From Actinoplanes nipponensis (GTDB lineage Bacteria > Actinomycetota > Actinomycetes > Mycobacteriales > Micromonosporaceae), in the NCBI RefSeq assembly GCF_016862275.1, contig NZ_BOMQ01000017.1:1-64000 (forward strand): a stretch of 64,000 nucleotides of DNA, given 5' to 3'. Below are positions 8,631 to 17,229 of the stretch, piece by piece. Position numbers and translations under genes: made by a program. The notes under the pieces were generated by a model. The model was not told the origin of the DNA. It did not search any database and saw only the letters and a list, made by a program, of their open reading frames with translations. Position 1 is the stretch's first letter; each line of letters opens with the position of its first letter.

Positions 8631-9395
8631 TCACAGCACCCTCAGGTGGAAGCCGCCGTCCACATCGATGACCTGCCCCGTGCTGAACGGCAGCAGATCC
8701 GTCGCCACGGCCACCACCGCCCGCCCGACGTCGTCCGGCTGACCCCAGCGCCGGATCGGGGTGATGCCGTCGGTGAAGATCAGCTTGTCGTACCGGGCGG
8801 TCACGCCCCTGGTCATGTCGGTGGCGATGATGCCCGGCCGGATCTCGTACACGTTGATGCCGTGCTCGGCCAGGCGGGCCGCGTACAGCTGGGTGGTCAT
8901 CGCCAGCCCGGCCTTGGCCACGCAGTAGTCGCCCCGGTTGACGCTGGCGGTGTAGGCGCTGATCGACGAGACGATGACGATCTTCGGCGGGGTGTCCGAC
9001 GCCGCCTGCGCGATCATCCGGTTCGCCGCCTGCTGGATGAGGAAGTACGGGCCCTTGAGGTTGATCTCGATGAGCCGGTCGAAGGACTCCTCGCCGGCCT
9101 CCAGCAGGTCGGCCCGCACGGCCGGGGCCACGCCGGCGTTGCTGACCAGCAGGTCCAGGCGGCCGAAGGTGGCGTACGCGGCGTCGATCAGCCGCGCGCG
9201 GTCCTCGGCGCGGCTCACGTCGGCCCGCACCGGCAGCGCCTTGCGGCCCAGCGCCTCCACTTCGGCGCCGACGGCCTTCGCCGCCTCCGCGTCGCTGGCG
9301 TAGTTGACCACCACGTCGTACCCGGCCCGGGCCAGCGACAGCACGATCCCGCGGCCGATCCCGCGGGAGCCGCCGGTGACGATCGCGATGCTCAT
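8631..9395 (-). CDS. SDR-family 3-oxoacyl/sugar-type dehydrogenase
   Basis: 254 residues, classical short-chain dehydrogenase. The cofactor motif [10 protein letters not shown] is at residues about 8-17, NAG (NAGVAP) near residue 88, the catalytic Ser in SSISAY, and YCVAK as the YxxxK pair; the C-terminal DVDGGFHL is typical. It reduces or oxidises a keto/hydroxyl group with NAD(P)H. The start ATG overlaps the stop of the GH88 gene (ATGA), so the two are translationally coupled. Next to an unsaturated-uronate hydrolase it probably handles a sugar acid released from a polysaccharide, such as a 2-keto-3-deoxy-type acid. That role is inferred from context. Confidence 0.88.
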   Translation of the reverse strand: MSIAIVTGGSRGIGRGIVLSLARAGYDVVVNYASDAEAAKAVGAEVEALGRKALPVRADVSRAEDRARLIDAAYATFGRLDLLVSNAGVAPAVRADLLEAGEESFDRLIEINLKGPYFLIQQAANRMIAQAASDTPPKIVIVSSISAYTASVNRGDYCVAKAGLAMTTQLYAARLAEHGINVYEIRPGIIATDMTRGVTARYDKLIFTDGITPIRRWGQPDDVGRAVVAVATDLLPFSTGQVIDVDGGFHLRVL

Positions 9396-10774
9396 GCGGC
9401 CACCGCCGGGCCGAAGAACGTGTAGTACGGCTCGTCGCGGGCCGCCCGCTGCAGGTAGAGCGCGAGCTCGCGGGCGTGGTAGTCGCCCCACATGCTGGAC
9501 TCGCCGTTCGGCACCCGCTGCCCGGCCGGCACGTGGTCCCAGCCGTTCGGCCGGTGGTAGACCGAGTGCAGGATCAGGCCCTGGTGGGCCGGGTCGGTGG
9601 ACAGGTACGGCTCGTCGAACAGCGTCCCGGCCACAGTGAGCCCGGCCTGCCAGTAGCGGCGGCCGTCGTCGGCGCGGCCGGCCGCGGTCAGATAGCGGCC
9701 GAGCCGGAGCAGGCCCTGCGCGCCGATCGCGGCGGCCGAGGAGTCCACCGGCTCGTACGCGTTGTACGGGTCGGCCGGCCGGCCGGCATGGTCACCCAGG
9801 TGGGCCAGGCCCGGCGCGCCGGTGTCCCAGTACGGGATGCCGTCGGACGGCGTGTGCTCCAGGTAGAAGTCGGCGGTGGCGGTGGCCGCGTCCAGCATCA
9901 TGGCGGTGACGGCCGCGCGCCCGCCGTGCCGGTCCAGCTCCTCGTCCGCGACGGTGTCCAGGAACTCGAGCTGCTCCGGGTAGCCGAGCATCGCCCAGGC
10001 CAGGCCCCGGGTCCAGGTGGTGAACGGCGAATAGCCCTGCTGGGTGCTCGGGCAGCGGTAGTTGCCGTCGTTGACGTTGAAGATGGACTCGTGGGCGGTG
10101 CGGCCGCGGATGTCGTACGCGTCCCGGCCGGTGCCGTAGAAGACGTTCCACCGCGCGGTGTTCGCGGCGTGCTCGATGATCCGGCCGAGCAGCGAGATCC
10201 GCGCGTCCTGCTCACCCATCAGCACGTGACCGAGCCGGTGGGAGACGGCCAGCGCCCGGCAGGAGCGGATCGTGTCGACGAACAGCGACTGCGGCCCGTT
10301 GAAGGAGTAGATGTAGCCGGTGCCGTCCGCCGTCCGCTGCCAGCGGGCGGCCTGCACCGCGCCGGTGATCTTCAGGGCCAGTTCGAGGAAGGTGCGGTCG
10401 TCGTCCGGGATCCGGCCCTCGTTGCCGAGCCGCCACAGGTTGCCGTACGTGCTGACGTTGTTGAACCCGTGGTCGTGCACGCCGATGTGGCTGACGTGCC
10501 CGGCCATCACGCGTACCGTCGCGTCCCGGCCGATCTCCAGGAAGCGGGCGTCGCCGGTGGCGTCGAACTGCAGCAGCGCGGATCCGTACTGGAATCCCTG
10601 GGTCCACTCTGTCCAGCCGCGGGCCGTGTACCGCCCCTCGACGGTGAAGACCGGGGAGGCCGAGCCGGGCGGGCAGGTCCGCTCGATCGAGTCGATCTTC
10701 GCGGCTGACGCCGCCCAGAGCCGCTCGATCTTCGGTAGCAGGTCCGCCGGGGCGAGGCCGTCGTCGATCTTCAT
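9392..10774 (-). CDS. GH88 unsaturated glucuronyl/galacturonyl hydrolase
   Basis: 460 residues. GH88 enzymes remove 4,5-unsaturated uronic acids from the ends of oligosaccharides made by polysaccharide lyases, through a hydration mechanism. The alpha/alpha-barrel signatures are visible: [16 protein letters not shown], the catalytic-region Asp in FVDTI, and [17 protein letters not shown], which matches the family W-x-RG-x-AWA block. There is no signal peptide, so it is cytoplasmic. ATG 10772-10774 has GGGGAG at seven bases; an ATG five codons upstream lacks a ribosome site. It is first in an operon with the SDR gene. A palindromic operator overlaps its predicted promoter. Confidence 0.88.
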   Translation of the reverse strand: MKIDDGLAPADLLPKIERLWAASAAKIDSIERTCPPGSASPVFTVEGRYTARGWTEWTQGFQYGSALLQFDATGDARFLEIGRDATVRVMAGHVSHIGVHDHGFNNVSTYGNLWRLGNEGRIPDDDRTFLELALKITGAVQAARWQRTADGTGYIYSFNGPQSLFVDTIRSCRALAVSHRLGHVLMGEQDARISLLGRIIEHAANTARWNVFYGTGRDAYDIRGRTAHESIFNVNDGNYRCPSTQQGYSPFTTWTRGLAWAMLGYPEQLEFLDTVADEELDRHGGRAAVTAMMLDAATATADFYLEHTPSDGIPYWDTGAPGLAHLGDHAGRPADPYNAYEPVDSSAAAIGAQGLLRLGRYLTAAGRADDGRRYWQAGLTVAGTLFDEPYLSTDPAHQGLILHSVYHRPNGWDHVPAGQRVPNGESSMWGDYHARELALYLQRAARDEPYYTFFGPAVAA

Positions 10775-10810
10775 CTGGTGACTCCCCATGCCGGTGCCGA
10801 TGTCGGCATC

Positions 10811-10839
10811 AGCATAGGTAAGCGCTTGCCTGTTGAAAA
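10811..10839 (-). promoter_or_regulatory. Promoter with LacI-type operator ahead of GH88
   Basis: GGTAAGCGCTTGCC (10817-10830) is a near-perfect palindrome around AGCGCT. On the minus strand it falls between a -35-like TTTTCA (10834-10839) and a -10-like TATGCT (10811-10816). That is the position expected for a LacI-family repressor site. The promoter elements are inferred. Confidence 0.6.
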
Positions 10840-10857
10840 GGAGGGGTGGTGGGCGGC

Positions 10858-11547
10858 TCAGTCCGTCCCGGCCCGCGCGAGGCGCGACCGGTCCGACGGC
10901 GCCGCCGCCGCGGTGCGCCACCAGCGGCGCGAGGCCAGCCCGGCCAGCACGGCGCCGGCGGCGTTGAGCAGCACGTCGTCCACGGACGACACCCGGTCCA
11001 GCCGCAGCACGTACTGTGCGATCTCGATCAGGACCGAGCAGCCCGCGCCGAGCGCCAGGATCCGCGGCCCGGACGCCAGCGCCGCGAACCGGATCGGGGC
11101 GAAGAACCCCAGCGCCGCGAGGATGAGCAGGTTGCCGCCGATCCCGACGGGCCCCATCGTGAGCAGGTCCCGCAGCGGGACCAGGCTGACCCGGCCGGGG
11201 ACGGCGCCGGCCCCGGGCCCCGGCATGAGGGTGATCCAGACCAGTGGCGCCGTCCCGTAGACCAGGCCCACCTCGGCCAGCGACAGCCGCCACGCCGGCG
11301 CGCCGCCGACGGCCGGTCGGGAACGGGCCCGGACCCACGCCAGCAGGGCCGCCACCGGCAGCCCCACCAGCATCATGAGCAGTACGCCGTTCTCCGTGTC
11401 GTAGCAGCCGTGCCACCGCCCGGCCAGGCACGTCGGAGCGGCCATCAGCAGCGGCCGCCGCAGGACGAACGCGACACCGGCCACGCCGGCGACCGCCAGG
11501 CCCAGCAGCACGATCCTGCGCGTACGGCGGGGTGCGTGGTCGTTCAT
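10858..11547 (-). CDS. VanZ-like membrane protein
   Basis: 229 residues with five or so hydrophobic segments. The C-terminal half has the VanZ pattern: SLVPLRDLL, then GNLLILAALGFFAP, then VLIEIAQYVLRLDRVSSVDDVLLNAAGAVLG-like residues ending in two Arg and Trp. VanZ proteins are named after a teicoplanin-resistance accessory gene, but most members in actinobacteria have no known role. No strong ribosome site is seen. The ATG at 11545-11547 opens just before the first membrane segment; ATG 11581-11583 and 11596-11598 are alternatives. Confidence 0.75.
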   Translation of the reverse strand: MNDHAPRRTRRIVLLGLAVAGVAGVAFVLRRPLLMAAPTCLAGRWHGCYDTENGVLLMMLVGLPVAALLAWVRARSRPAVGGAPAWRLSLAEVGLVYGTAPLVWITLMPGPGAGAVPGRVSLVPLRDLLTMGPVGIGGNLLILAALGFFAPIRFAALASGPRILALGAGCSVLIEIAQYVLRLDRVSSVDDVLLNAAGAVLAGLASRRWWRTAAAAPSDRSRLARAGTD

Positions 11548-11623
11548 GCCGTCATTGAAGCGGGCGGCCTGTAGCGGCGGCATAAGGGTCGACGACACGC
11601 CGGCGACCGGCGCGCCGTACCGA

Positions 11624-11911
11624 TCAGAAGGGAGGCGCGTCCTCGCCCATCAGCGCCAGCGTGACGCCGCCCTTGCCGCTCTTGACGCTCTGCACCACGA
11701 CCTTGCCGGTGCTGCCGTCGGGCAGCTCCAGGGTGAAGGTCTTCCCGACCGCGTTCTTGGGGCCGTAGCCGGCGCCGTTCGCGGGCCGGAAGTCGCCCGC
11801 CCACGGCGGAACCCCGCCCTTGCGGCTGGGCTCGGCGAAGAGCGCGGCGGTGCCGGGTGTCCGGGTGCCGTCGGCGGCGAGAAGTGTTGAGGCACTGCGA
11901 AAGGTAGCCAT
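11624..11911 (-). CDS. Small hypothetical protein
   Basis: 95 residues, no membrane segment or signal. The sequence has a basic linker and a C-terminal half that reads as a small beta-rich domain (GKTFTLELPDGSTGKVVVQSV and what follows). Codon bias is typical of the genome (third-position GC). The ribosome site is weak. I do not recognise a family. It is transcribed away from the LAATG protein at 12124. Confidence 0.55.
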   Translation of the reverse strand: MATFRSASTLLAADGTRTPGTAALFAEPSRKGGVPPWAGDFRPANGAGYGPKNAVGKTFTLELPDGSTGKVVVQSVKSGKGGVTLALMGEDAPPF

Positions 11912-12123
11912 ATGCCGTAAGAGTATCCCGGAGCCGGCCCGGGAGAGCGCCCCGAACGCGGCGACGGCCGGTCGCCGGGGCCACGTCCGCGTGAAAGTTG
12001 CTGCCGATCGGGGCGCGGGCCAGCGATTCGCCGGGCTATTCCGGCCGCGACGTGCTGGATTGTCCGGGCTCACCGTGCGGCGCGAGCGCCCTGAACCATC
12101 CTGAAGGAAAGCGGGAAACGGCT

Positions 12124-12738
12124 ATGTGGCACCTGGACGCGCGACGCCTGACCGGCGTGCTGGCGGTGGCCGGCGTACTCCTGGTCACCGGGGTGGGCCC
12201 GGCTCGGGCCGACGGGATCCACCGGGGCGACCCGGTCTCGGTCGCCTTCCCGGACATCGAGGTGCCGGTGGGCGGCGCCGCCGTCGATCCGCTGGGACCC
12301 AGCCTCTGGTCCACCGGCCCGACCAAGCTGACCGGGGCGTCGGTCACCTACGACCTGAGCGGTGTCGCCGGGGTCCGGCTCACCCCGGTCGACGGCGGCG
12401 GCGAGTGCGTCCGGCCGTCGCCGGCCCGGGTGGTCTGCTCGGACCCGCGGACGCTCTCGTTCGAGGGGGAGACGATCGAGCAGTACCTGCCCGTGGAGGT
12501 GCGGGCGGCCCGGACCGCCAGGACCGGCGACACCGGGACGGTGACCATCACGTTCTCCGCCGACGGGCTGGCGCCGATCACCGGCCGGAGCCGGGTGCGC
12601 GTGGTCGAGGGCCGTACGGACCTGGCGGCCACCGGTCCCGTGGCCGGGCTGATCGGCGGCCTCGGCGGGCTGGTGCTCGGCGCCGGGGTGGCGGGCGTGC
12701 TGGCCACCCGGCGCCGGCGTACCCGCTTCCTCGCCTGA
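12124..12738 (+). CDS. Secreted protein with LAATG sortase-type wall anchor
   Basis: 204 residues. A signal peptide (VLAVAGVLLVTGVGPARADG) is followed by a roughly 135-residue extracellular beta-rich domain. The end carries L167-A-A-T-G171, a hydrophobic segment and RRRRTR, the layout of a sortase substrate. Actinobacterial class E sortases are known to take LAXTG rather than LPXTG, so this is a likely sortase E substrate fixed to the peptidoglycan. AAGGAAAG precedes the ATG. No sortase gene is in the window. The extracellular domain is not one I recognise. Confidence 0.75.
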   Translation: MWHLDARRLTGVLAVAGVLLVTGVGPARADGIHRGDPVSVAFPDIEVPVGGAAVDPLGPSLWSTGPTKLTGASVTYDLSGVAGVRLTPVDGGGECVRPSPARVVCSDPRTLSFEGETIEQYLPVEVRAARTARTGDTGTVTITFSADGLAPITGRSRVRVVEGRTDLAATGPVAGLIGGLGGLVLGAGVAGVLATRRRRTRFLA

Positions 12739-12757
12739 GCGCGGCCCCGGCGCCCGG

Positions 12758-13495
12758 TCAGCCCGGGGCGAGGAGGCAGAACTCGTTGCCCTCCGGGTCG
12801 GCCAGCACCGTCCACGCGACGTCGCTCCCGCCCAGGTCGATGACGGTGGCGCCGAGCGCGCGAAGCCGGGCCACCTCGGCCTCGGGGTCGTCGCCCGGAT
12901 AGGGGCGCACGTCGAGATGGACGCGATTCCATCCGGTCTTCCGGTCGGGCGTGCGGAGGAACTGCAGATAGGGGCCGACGCCGCGGGCCGAGCGCAGGAC
13001 CGCGCTGTCGTCGGTCACCTTGTGCAGGGTCCAGTCGGTGGCCGCGCCCCAGAAGCGGGCCATGGCGTGCGGGTCGGCGCAGTCGACCACGACCGAGGCG
13101 ATCGGTCCGGTGTCGCCGGTCGGGTCGTGCCAGTCCAGCACGCAGAACTCGTTGCCCTCCGGGTCGGCCAGGACCGTCCAGGAGACGTCGCCCTGACCCA
13201 CGTCGACCGGGGTGGCGCCGAGCACCCGCAGGCGCGCGACCAGCTCCGCCTGCTGAGCGGACGAGGCGGTGGCCAGGTCGACGTGCACCCGGTTCTTCGC
13301 CGTCTTGGGTTCCGGGGAGGCGACGAGGTCGATGCAGACGGCGGCGGGGTCGGGGTAGACGAAGTCCTCGGGTTCGAGATTGGTCACGCCGGGTCCCTCG
13401 CTGGAGATGGCCCAGCCGAGCGCCTGCGCCCAGAACGCGCCCAGCGCGGCGTCGTCGCGGGCCTTCATGTTGATCTGTACGAGCCGCGTTGCCAT
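12758..13495 (-). CDS. Two-domain VOC (glyoxalase-like) protein
   Basis: 245 residues made of two tandem VOC/Glyoxalase_6 units, about 1-122 and 128-245. Each unit ends with the same block WTVLADPEGNEFC and has an internal NRVHLD/NRVHVD metal-region motif, which suggests an internal duplication. Members include dioxygenases, lyases and antibiotic-binding resistance proteins; the exact job here is unknown. No signal peptide. It is divergent from the sigma-factor gene with about 90 bases between starts. Confidence 0.88.
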   Translation of the reverse strand: MATRLVQINMKARDDAALGAFWAQALGWAISSEGPGVTNLEPEDFVYPDPAAVCIDLVASPEPKTAKNRVHVDLATASSAQQAELVARLRVLGATPVDVGQGDVSWTVLADPEGNEFCVLDWHDPTGDTGPIASVVVDCADPHAMARFWGAATDWTLHKVTDDSAVLRSARGVGPYLQFLRTPDRKTGWNRVHLDVRPYPGDDPEAEVARLRALGATVIDLGGSDVAWTVLADPEGNEFCLLAPG

Positions 13496-13587
13496 CCGAC
13501 GATGCTAGCGAGCGCTCCGGATCTGACGATCGAGGACGTGCAACACTTCCGCCCGCTCGTGCGTCCAGGCTGCGAAAGGGGGGACGC

Positions 13588-14097
13588 ATGACAGAGGAAC
13601 AGGCATTCGCGGACTTCGTCCGACATCGCACGGCTGCCCTCTACCGCTACGGCTACATCCTCAGCGGCAACCACCACGATGCGGACGATCTGGTCCAGGA
13701 TGCCCTGATCAGGCTGCGGGGTCACTGGGCGAGGGTGGTGCGACGCGACGATCCCACCGGGTACGTCCGCACCACGATGACCCGCCTGCACGTCAGCGCC
13801 TGGCGCCGCCGGCGCCGCGAGTGGCTCACCGCCTCCGTTCCCGACGCCGCCGTTCCGGATCCGGATCTCGCCAAGGTCGACATCACCGGGAACGCCGAGC
13901 AGGTGTGGTCCGCCCTCGCGACGCTGCCGCCCCGCCAGCGGGCGGTGCTCGTCCTGCGGTTCTACGAACGACTGACCGACCAGGAGATCGCCACGACGCT
14001 CGGGGTGTCCAGCGCCACCATCCGCAGCCAGGCCAAACGGGGCCTGGACAAGCTGCGGGCCGCGAAGTTCAGCGACCTGTCGGAGGCCCTGCGATGA
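13588..14097 (+). CDS. SigE-family ECF RNA polymerase sigma factor
   Basis: 169 residues with sigma-70 region 2 (about 10-80, containing HHDADDLVQDALIRL) and region 4 (about 112-160, with LPPRQRAVLVLRFYERLTD and the helix-turn-helix IATTLGVSSATIRSQ). It directs RNA polymerase to a special promoter set. The start ATG follows GAAAGGGGGG closely. The next gene overlaps by ATGA and encodes a membrane protein, the usual arrangement for a sigma factor and its membrane partner. The regulon and signal are unknown. Confidence 0.93.
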   Translation: MTEEQAFADFVRHRTAALYRYGYILSGNHHDADDLVQDALIRLRGHWARVVRRDDPTGYVRTTMTRLHVSAWRRRRREWLTASVPDAAVPDPDLAKVDITGNAEQVWSALATLPPRQRAVLVLRFYERLTDQEIATTLGVSSATIRSQAKRGLDKLRAAKFSDLSEALR

Positions 14098-15371
14098 GCG
14101 ACGTCAATGTGCGAGAGGCCCTCGAAACCTATGCCGGCGCGGCGTCGGCGCCGCCGCCTGGTCTGCTGGAGCGGGTGGAGGCCGGCTACCACCGCCGCCG
14201 GCGTCGCCGCCGGACCGGCGGGGCGGCGATCGCGGTGGTCCTCGTGGCGGTCACGCTGGGCGCCGCGATCGGCGCATGGCCGGTACGGCGCGCCGTACCG
14301 GATCAGACCGTCGGGCAGCCGGGGCTCCAACTGCCCGCCTCGTTCGACAAAGTGCCACCGATGGCGTCGGTGTGGCCACAGGCCGTCATCGAGGAGCCGC
14401 CGGTCACGTCCCCGTTGGGCCGGCCGGCCCGGACAGTGGGGCGCCTCGACGCCGACCACCTGCTCGTCGAGGACCGGGTGTCGTTCTACGCCTACGACCA
14501 GCGCGCCCGGACGTTCCGGGTGCTCGTCACCGGGTTCGGCGGCAACGACCCGGCCAACGAGGTGCTGATCACGCCGCACTGGCTGGTGTGGCAGGTCCGC
14601 AATCACGGCGAGGATTTCTTCTCGGTCTACCGCGCGCCGGTGACCGGCGGGGAGCGGCAGCTCGTGATCAAGGTGCGGACCAGCTACCTGCTGGCCCGGG
14701 ACTGGTACGCCACCGACGACGCCGTGTTCTGGTCGGCGCGCACCGGCGGAGTCACCCGGGTCTCGCTGTCCGACGGCAGCATGACCACGCCGGCGGCGTT
14801 CCAGCGGCTCGGCACCCACGGCACCGCCTGGGCGGAGTTGACCGGTCGACCAGCCGGTCGGAGCAGCGGGACCGTGTCGCTCCTGCTGCGCCACCTCGTC
14901 ACGGGGGAGCAGCGCACGATCACCGCGCTGCCCGACACGGTGTCACTGCGGTGCGTTCCCACCTTCTGCCTCGGCAGGACGGACGCTGACCGGTCGTCGG
15001 CCTCGTCGGCCTCCTCGGCCTCGTCGGCCTCGTCGGTTTCCGCGGGCGCCAAGCCGGAGGGCGGCCGCTGGTTCGTGCAGCAGTTGGACGGGTCCGGGCG
15101 TCGCGCGCTGCCGCCCATGCCCGACCGCGAGAGCGCCCAGTTGGTGACCACCGACGCCGGAGGGCTGATCCTGGTCACGACGGCTCGCGGGGAGCAGGTC
15201 GTGGTGAACCCGGTCACCGGCCGCTGGGGCAGCACGCGCACCGCGAGCGGGTTCGGACCGAGTTGTGCCAACTACTCCCCGCCCGCCCTGCGGTGGGGCG
15301 GGGACAAGCCGCCGGTCAACTGTCGAACGGGTCAGGGCACCCGGCTGATGCTTTTCGCGGACGCGGGATGA
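14094..15371 (+). CDS. Single-pass membrane protein, probable partner of the sigma factor
   Basis: 425 residues. A short cytoplasmic N-terminus with an Arg-rich stretch (about 34-40) leads into one membrane segment (about 44-62). The remainder is an extracytoplasmic domain of beta-propeller-like character. It is translationally coupled to the sigma gene (ATGA), so it is probably its anti-sigma or sensor partner, although no zinc-containing anti-sigma motif is visible. A Ser-Ser-Ala repeat interrupts the outer domain near residue 302. A strong hairpin follows the stop. Confidence 0.8.
   Translation: MSDVNVREALETYAGAASAPPPGLLERVEAGYHRRRRRRRTGGAAIAVVLVAVTLGAAIGAWPVRRAVPDQTVGQPGLQLPASFDKVPPMASVWPQAVIEEPPVTSPLGRPARTVGRLDADHLLVEDRVSFYAYDQRARTFRVLVTGFGGNDPANEVLITPHWLVWQVRNHGEDFFSVYRAPVTGGERQLVIKVRTSYLLARDWYATDDAVFWSARTGGVTRVSLSDGSMTTPAAFQRLGTHGTAWAELTGRPAGRSSGTVSLLLRHLVTGEQRTITALPDTVSLRCVPTFCLGRTDADRSSASSASSASSASSVSAGAKPEGGRWFVQQLDGSGRRALPPMPDRESAQLVTTDAGGLILVTTARGEQVVVNPVTGRWGSTRTASGFGPSCANYSPPALRWGGDKPPVNCRTGQGTRLMLFADAG
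14995..15037 (+). repeat. TCGTCGGCC-type 9-bp microsatellite inside coding sequence
   Basis: About four and a half imperfect copies of TCSTCGGCC encode Ser-Ser-Ala repeats in the extracytoplasmic domain of the sigma-partner membrane protein. The unit is a multiple of three, so changes in copy number would keep the frame. Confidence 0.8.
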
Positions 15372-15373
15372 AT

Positions 15374-15406
15374 CCGGTGGGGGTCGCGAACCGTGGCCCC
15401 CACCGG
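15374..15406. terminator. Terminator hairpin between convergent genes
   Basis: Perfect 10-bp stem CCGGTGGGGG (15374-15383) with CCCCCACCGG (15397-15406) and a 13-base loop, three bases after the membrane-protein stop. It can serve both the sigma operon and the ferritin-like gene that ends at 15497. Confidence 0.7.
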
Positions 15407-15496
15407 CTCGGGGCCGCATTCTGAAGTCCTGGGCTCGTTTCGTTCGTCGCCCTGTTCCTCCTCGGCGCCGTATCCGCCGTGGCGGCCCGGGGCGCC

Positions 15497-16213
15497 TCAG
15501 CGAGTGAGGATCGAGCTTCCCGCCGACCGGAAGACCGCCGTGACCATGGGGCCGAACAGGCCCCGTACGTCGGTGACGAACCGGCGGCGGGTGACGCCCA
15601 GAGCTCGCAGCGCACTGCCGTGATCGAGGGCGACCACGAGCACCGCTCCCGTCATCAGCACCCACCAACCGCCCGCCGCCGCGACCCGGCCGGCGAGCGG
15701 GGTCGGGGCGAAGCCCTGACGCAGACGGTCGAGGTGGAACGGCACGTGCCGCTCCTCGTCGGCCAGGATCCGGCCGGCCACATCGGCGACGTAGGCGTCG
15801 CCGGAACCGTCACGCAGCGCCCGGTAGTAGCGCAACGCCACCACTTCGGCCAGCATCAGCGTCAACAACTCCAGCCGCAGGCCGCCGCCGCGGCGTACCA
15901 GAACGAAGACGGTGTCGGTCCAGTGCCCGCCGATCGGGGCCGCGCCGGCGTAGCGCAACACGTTGGCCAGCCGGACCGCGTGACTCTGCTCCTCGGCCAC
16001 GAAGAGCCGTACCGCGGCCAGATAGATCGGATCGCCGGCCCGCGCCGCCGCCGCGATCAGGCTGGTTCCGTCGCCGTCCTCCCCGGCCTGGAAACGCTGG
16101 ACGCTGCGGATCACCGCCGGAGGCAGCCGCCCACCGAGCGGCCGCGGCTCGGTCCGGGCGGCACGGTGGCGGGCGGATTCCTCAAACTCCTGGAGATGCT
16201 GCTGGAAGTCCAT
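15497..16213 (-). CDS. Ferritin-like di-iron protein with C-terminal membrane helix
   Basis: 238 residues. Two helical repeats carry metal-ligand patterns FVAEEQSHAVRL (near residue 95) and ILADEERHVPFHL (near residue 165), with Glu residues on the partner helices, as in ferritin-like/rubrerythrin-type four-helix bundles. Near the C-terminus GGWWVLMTGAVLVVALDHG looks like a membrane or buried helix. It may bind a di-iron centre for redox or lipid chemistry; the substrate is unknown. ATG 16211-16213 (MDFQQH) is chosen because upstream codons are Gly/Pro-rich and unlike a natural start. It lies downstream of the MarR gene on the same strand. Confidence 0.72.
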   Translation of the reverse strand: MDFQQHLQEFEESARHRAARTEPRPLGGRLPPAVIRSVQRFQAGEDGDGTSLIAAAARAGDPIYLAAVRLFVAEEQSHAVRLANVLRYAGAAPIGGHWTDTVFVLVRRGGGLRLELLTLMLAEVVALRYYRALRDGSGDAYVADVAGRILADEERHVPFHLDRLRQGFAPTPLAGRVAAAGGWWVLMTGAVLVVALDHGSALRALGVTRRRFVTDVRGLFGPMVTAVFRSAGSSILTR

Positions 16214-16221
16214 GGCGAAAA

Positions 16222-16235
16222 CCCTGGGCCCAGGG
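16222..16235. promoter_or_regulatory. Perfect 14-bp palindrome before the ferritin-like gene
   Basis: CCCTGGGCCCAGGG, nine bases before the start codon of the ferritin-like gene. It could be an operator or a small hairpin that affects translation. Function is not shown. Confidence 0.4.
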
Positions 16236-16297
16236 CCGCCGCCGGCGGAAGGCTCGGCACCGAACCTCCACACGATCTCCCCGGCTCCCGGCCACGG

Positions 16298-16765
16298 TCA
16301 GGGCGGCGGTGCGGCGTCCAGGTGGCGTTTGAGGGTTTCCATGATGTCGGCCAGGGACGTCAGCTGGGCGGCGGTCAGCACGTCGGCGAAGTGTTCCCGT
16401 ACCGCCCGCGAGTGCCCCCTCGCGGCCAGCAGGAAGCCGGCCCGGCCCTCCTCGGTGAGCGTCACCTCGGCGCCCCGGCTGTCCGAGCGGTGGCGGGAGC
16501 GGCGGATCAGGCCGCGCTTCTCCATGCGGGACAGGTGATGGGACAGCCGGCTCTGCTCCCAGCCGATCACCTCGGCCAACTCGGTCGAGCGGATCGGCTC
16601 GGAGCCTCGTTCATGCAGGACGACCAGCACCGGATAGTCGGTGCCGGACAAGCCGGAGTCAGCCTGCAGCAGACGGTCCAGGTGGCGGCGCAGCAGCGGG
16701 GTGATCTCGATGAGCGCGCGCCACGCTCGCAGCTCGGCCGGGCTCAGGGTGCCGGGTTCATCCAC
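16298..16765 (-). CDS. MarR-family transcriptional regulator
   Basis: 155 residues, the normal MarR length. The winged helix covers about 40-105: STELAEVIGWEQSRLSHHLSRMEKRGLI as helix-turn-helix and RSDSRGAEVTLTEEGRA as the wing with its conserved Asp-Arg region. These dimeric repressors usually respond to phenolic or oxidant signals. The start is GTG; a -10-like TAATCT lies seven bases upstream, so the mRNA may be leaderless. It is divergent from a SnoaL-like gene, with an inverted repeat between the two starts. Confidence 0.92.
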   Translation of the reverse strand: MDEPGTLSPAELRAWRALIEITPLLRRHLDRLLQADSGLSGTDYPVLVVLHERGSEPIRSTELAEVIGWEQSRLSHHLSRMEKRGLIRRSRHRSDSRGAEVTLTEEGRAGFLLAARGHSRAVREHFADVLTAAQLTSLADIMETLKRHLDAAPPP

Positions 16766-16779
16766 CTGGCCAAGATTAC

Positions 16780-16791
16780 ATGACGTGTCAT
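16780..16791. promoter_or_regulatory. Probable MarR operator ATGAC-GT-GTCAT
   Basis: Inverted repeat ATGAC with a 2-base centre. It directly overlaps the region between a plus-strand -10-like TATAGT (16791-16796) and a minus-strand -10-like TAATCT (16773-16778). A repressor bound here would block both promoters. Confidence 0.6.
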
Positions 16792-16803
16792 ATAGTTGTC
16801 GCC

Positions 16804-17160
16804 GTGACCACCATCGAGCAGCTCATGCAGGCGAATCTGCTGGAAGTCTTCAACGAACGCGACGGCGAACGGCGGCGGGCCGCGATGGCGCGGACCTATG
16901 CGTCGGACGTCCGCTTCTCTGACCCGGACGAGGCCGTGGTGGGTCACGCGGCGATCGACACCAAGGCCCAGAAGATCCTCGACGAGGCGCCGGGCTTCGT
17001 CTTCTCGCCCGGCGGGCCGATCCGGGTGGTCGGCGACCTGGGCTTCCTGGAGTGGGGCTTCGGGCCCGAAGGTCAGCCGCCGGTGGTTCGTGGCGCGGAC
17101 GTGGTGCTGGTCGCCGACGGCTTGATCACGAGTGTCTACACGATGCTGTTCACCGACTGA
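16804..17160 (+). CDS. SnoaL-like / NTF2-fold protein
   Basis: 118 residues with the NTF2-type cone fold pattern: long N-terminal helix (IEQLMQANLLEVFNERD), YASDVRFSDPDEAVVGHAAI, then beta-strands with WGFGPEGQ and ending DGLITSVYTMLF. These small proteins act as cyclases, isomerases or ligand-binding domains; the substrate cannot be told. The GTG is seven bases after TATAGT, which suggests a leaderless mRNA. It is divergent from the MarR gene and is likely controlled by it. Confidence 0.85.
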   Translation: MTTIEQLMQANLLEVFNERDGERRRAAMARTYASDVRFSDPDEAVVGHAAIDTKAQKILDEAPGFVFSPGGPIRVVGDLGFLEWGFGPEGQPPVVRGADVVLVADGLITSVYTMLFTD

Positions 17161-17229
17161 GTCCGGGCCGGGAGCGGCGCTCTTCTCCTGGTCATCCGGG
17201 TGACGAGATCGTCTCCCCGGCGGGTCCGG

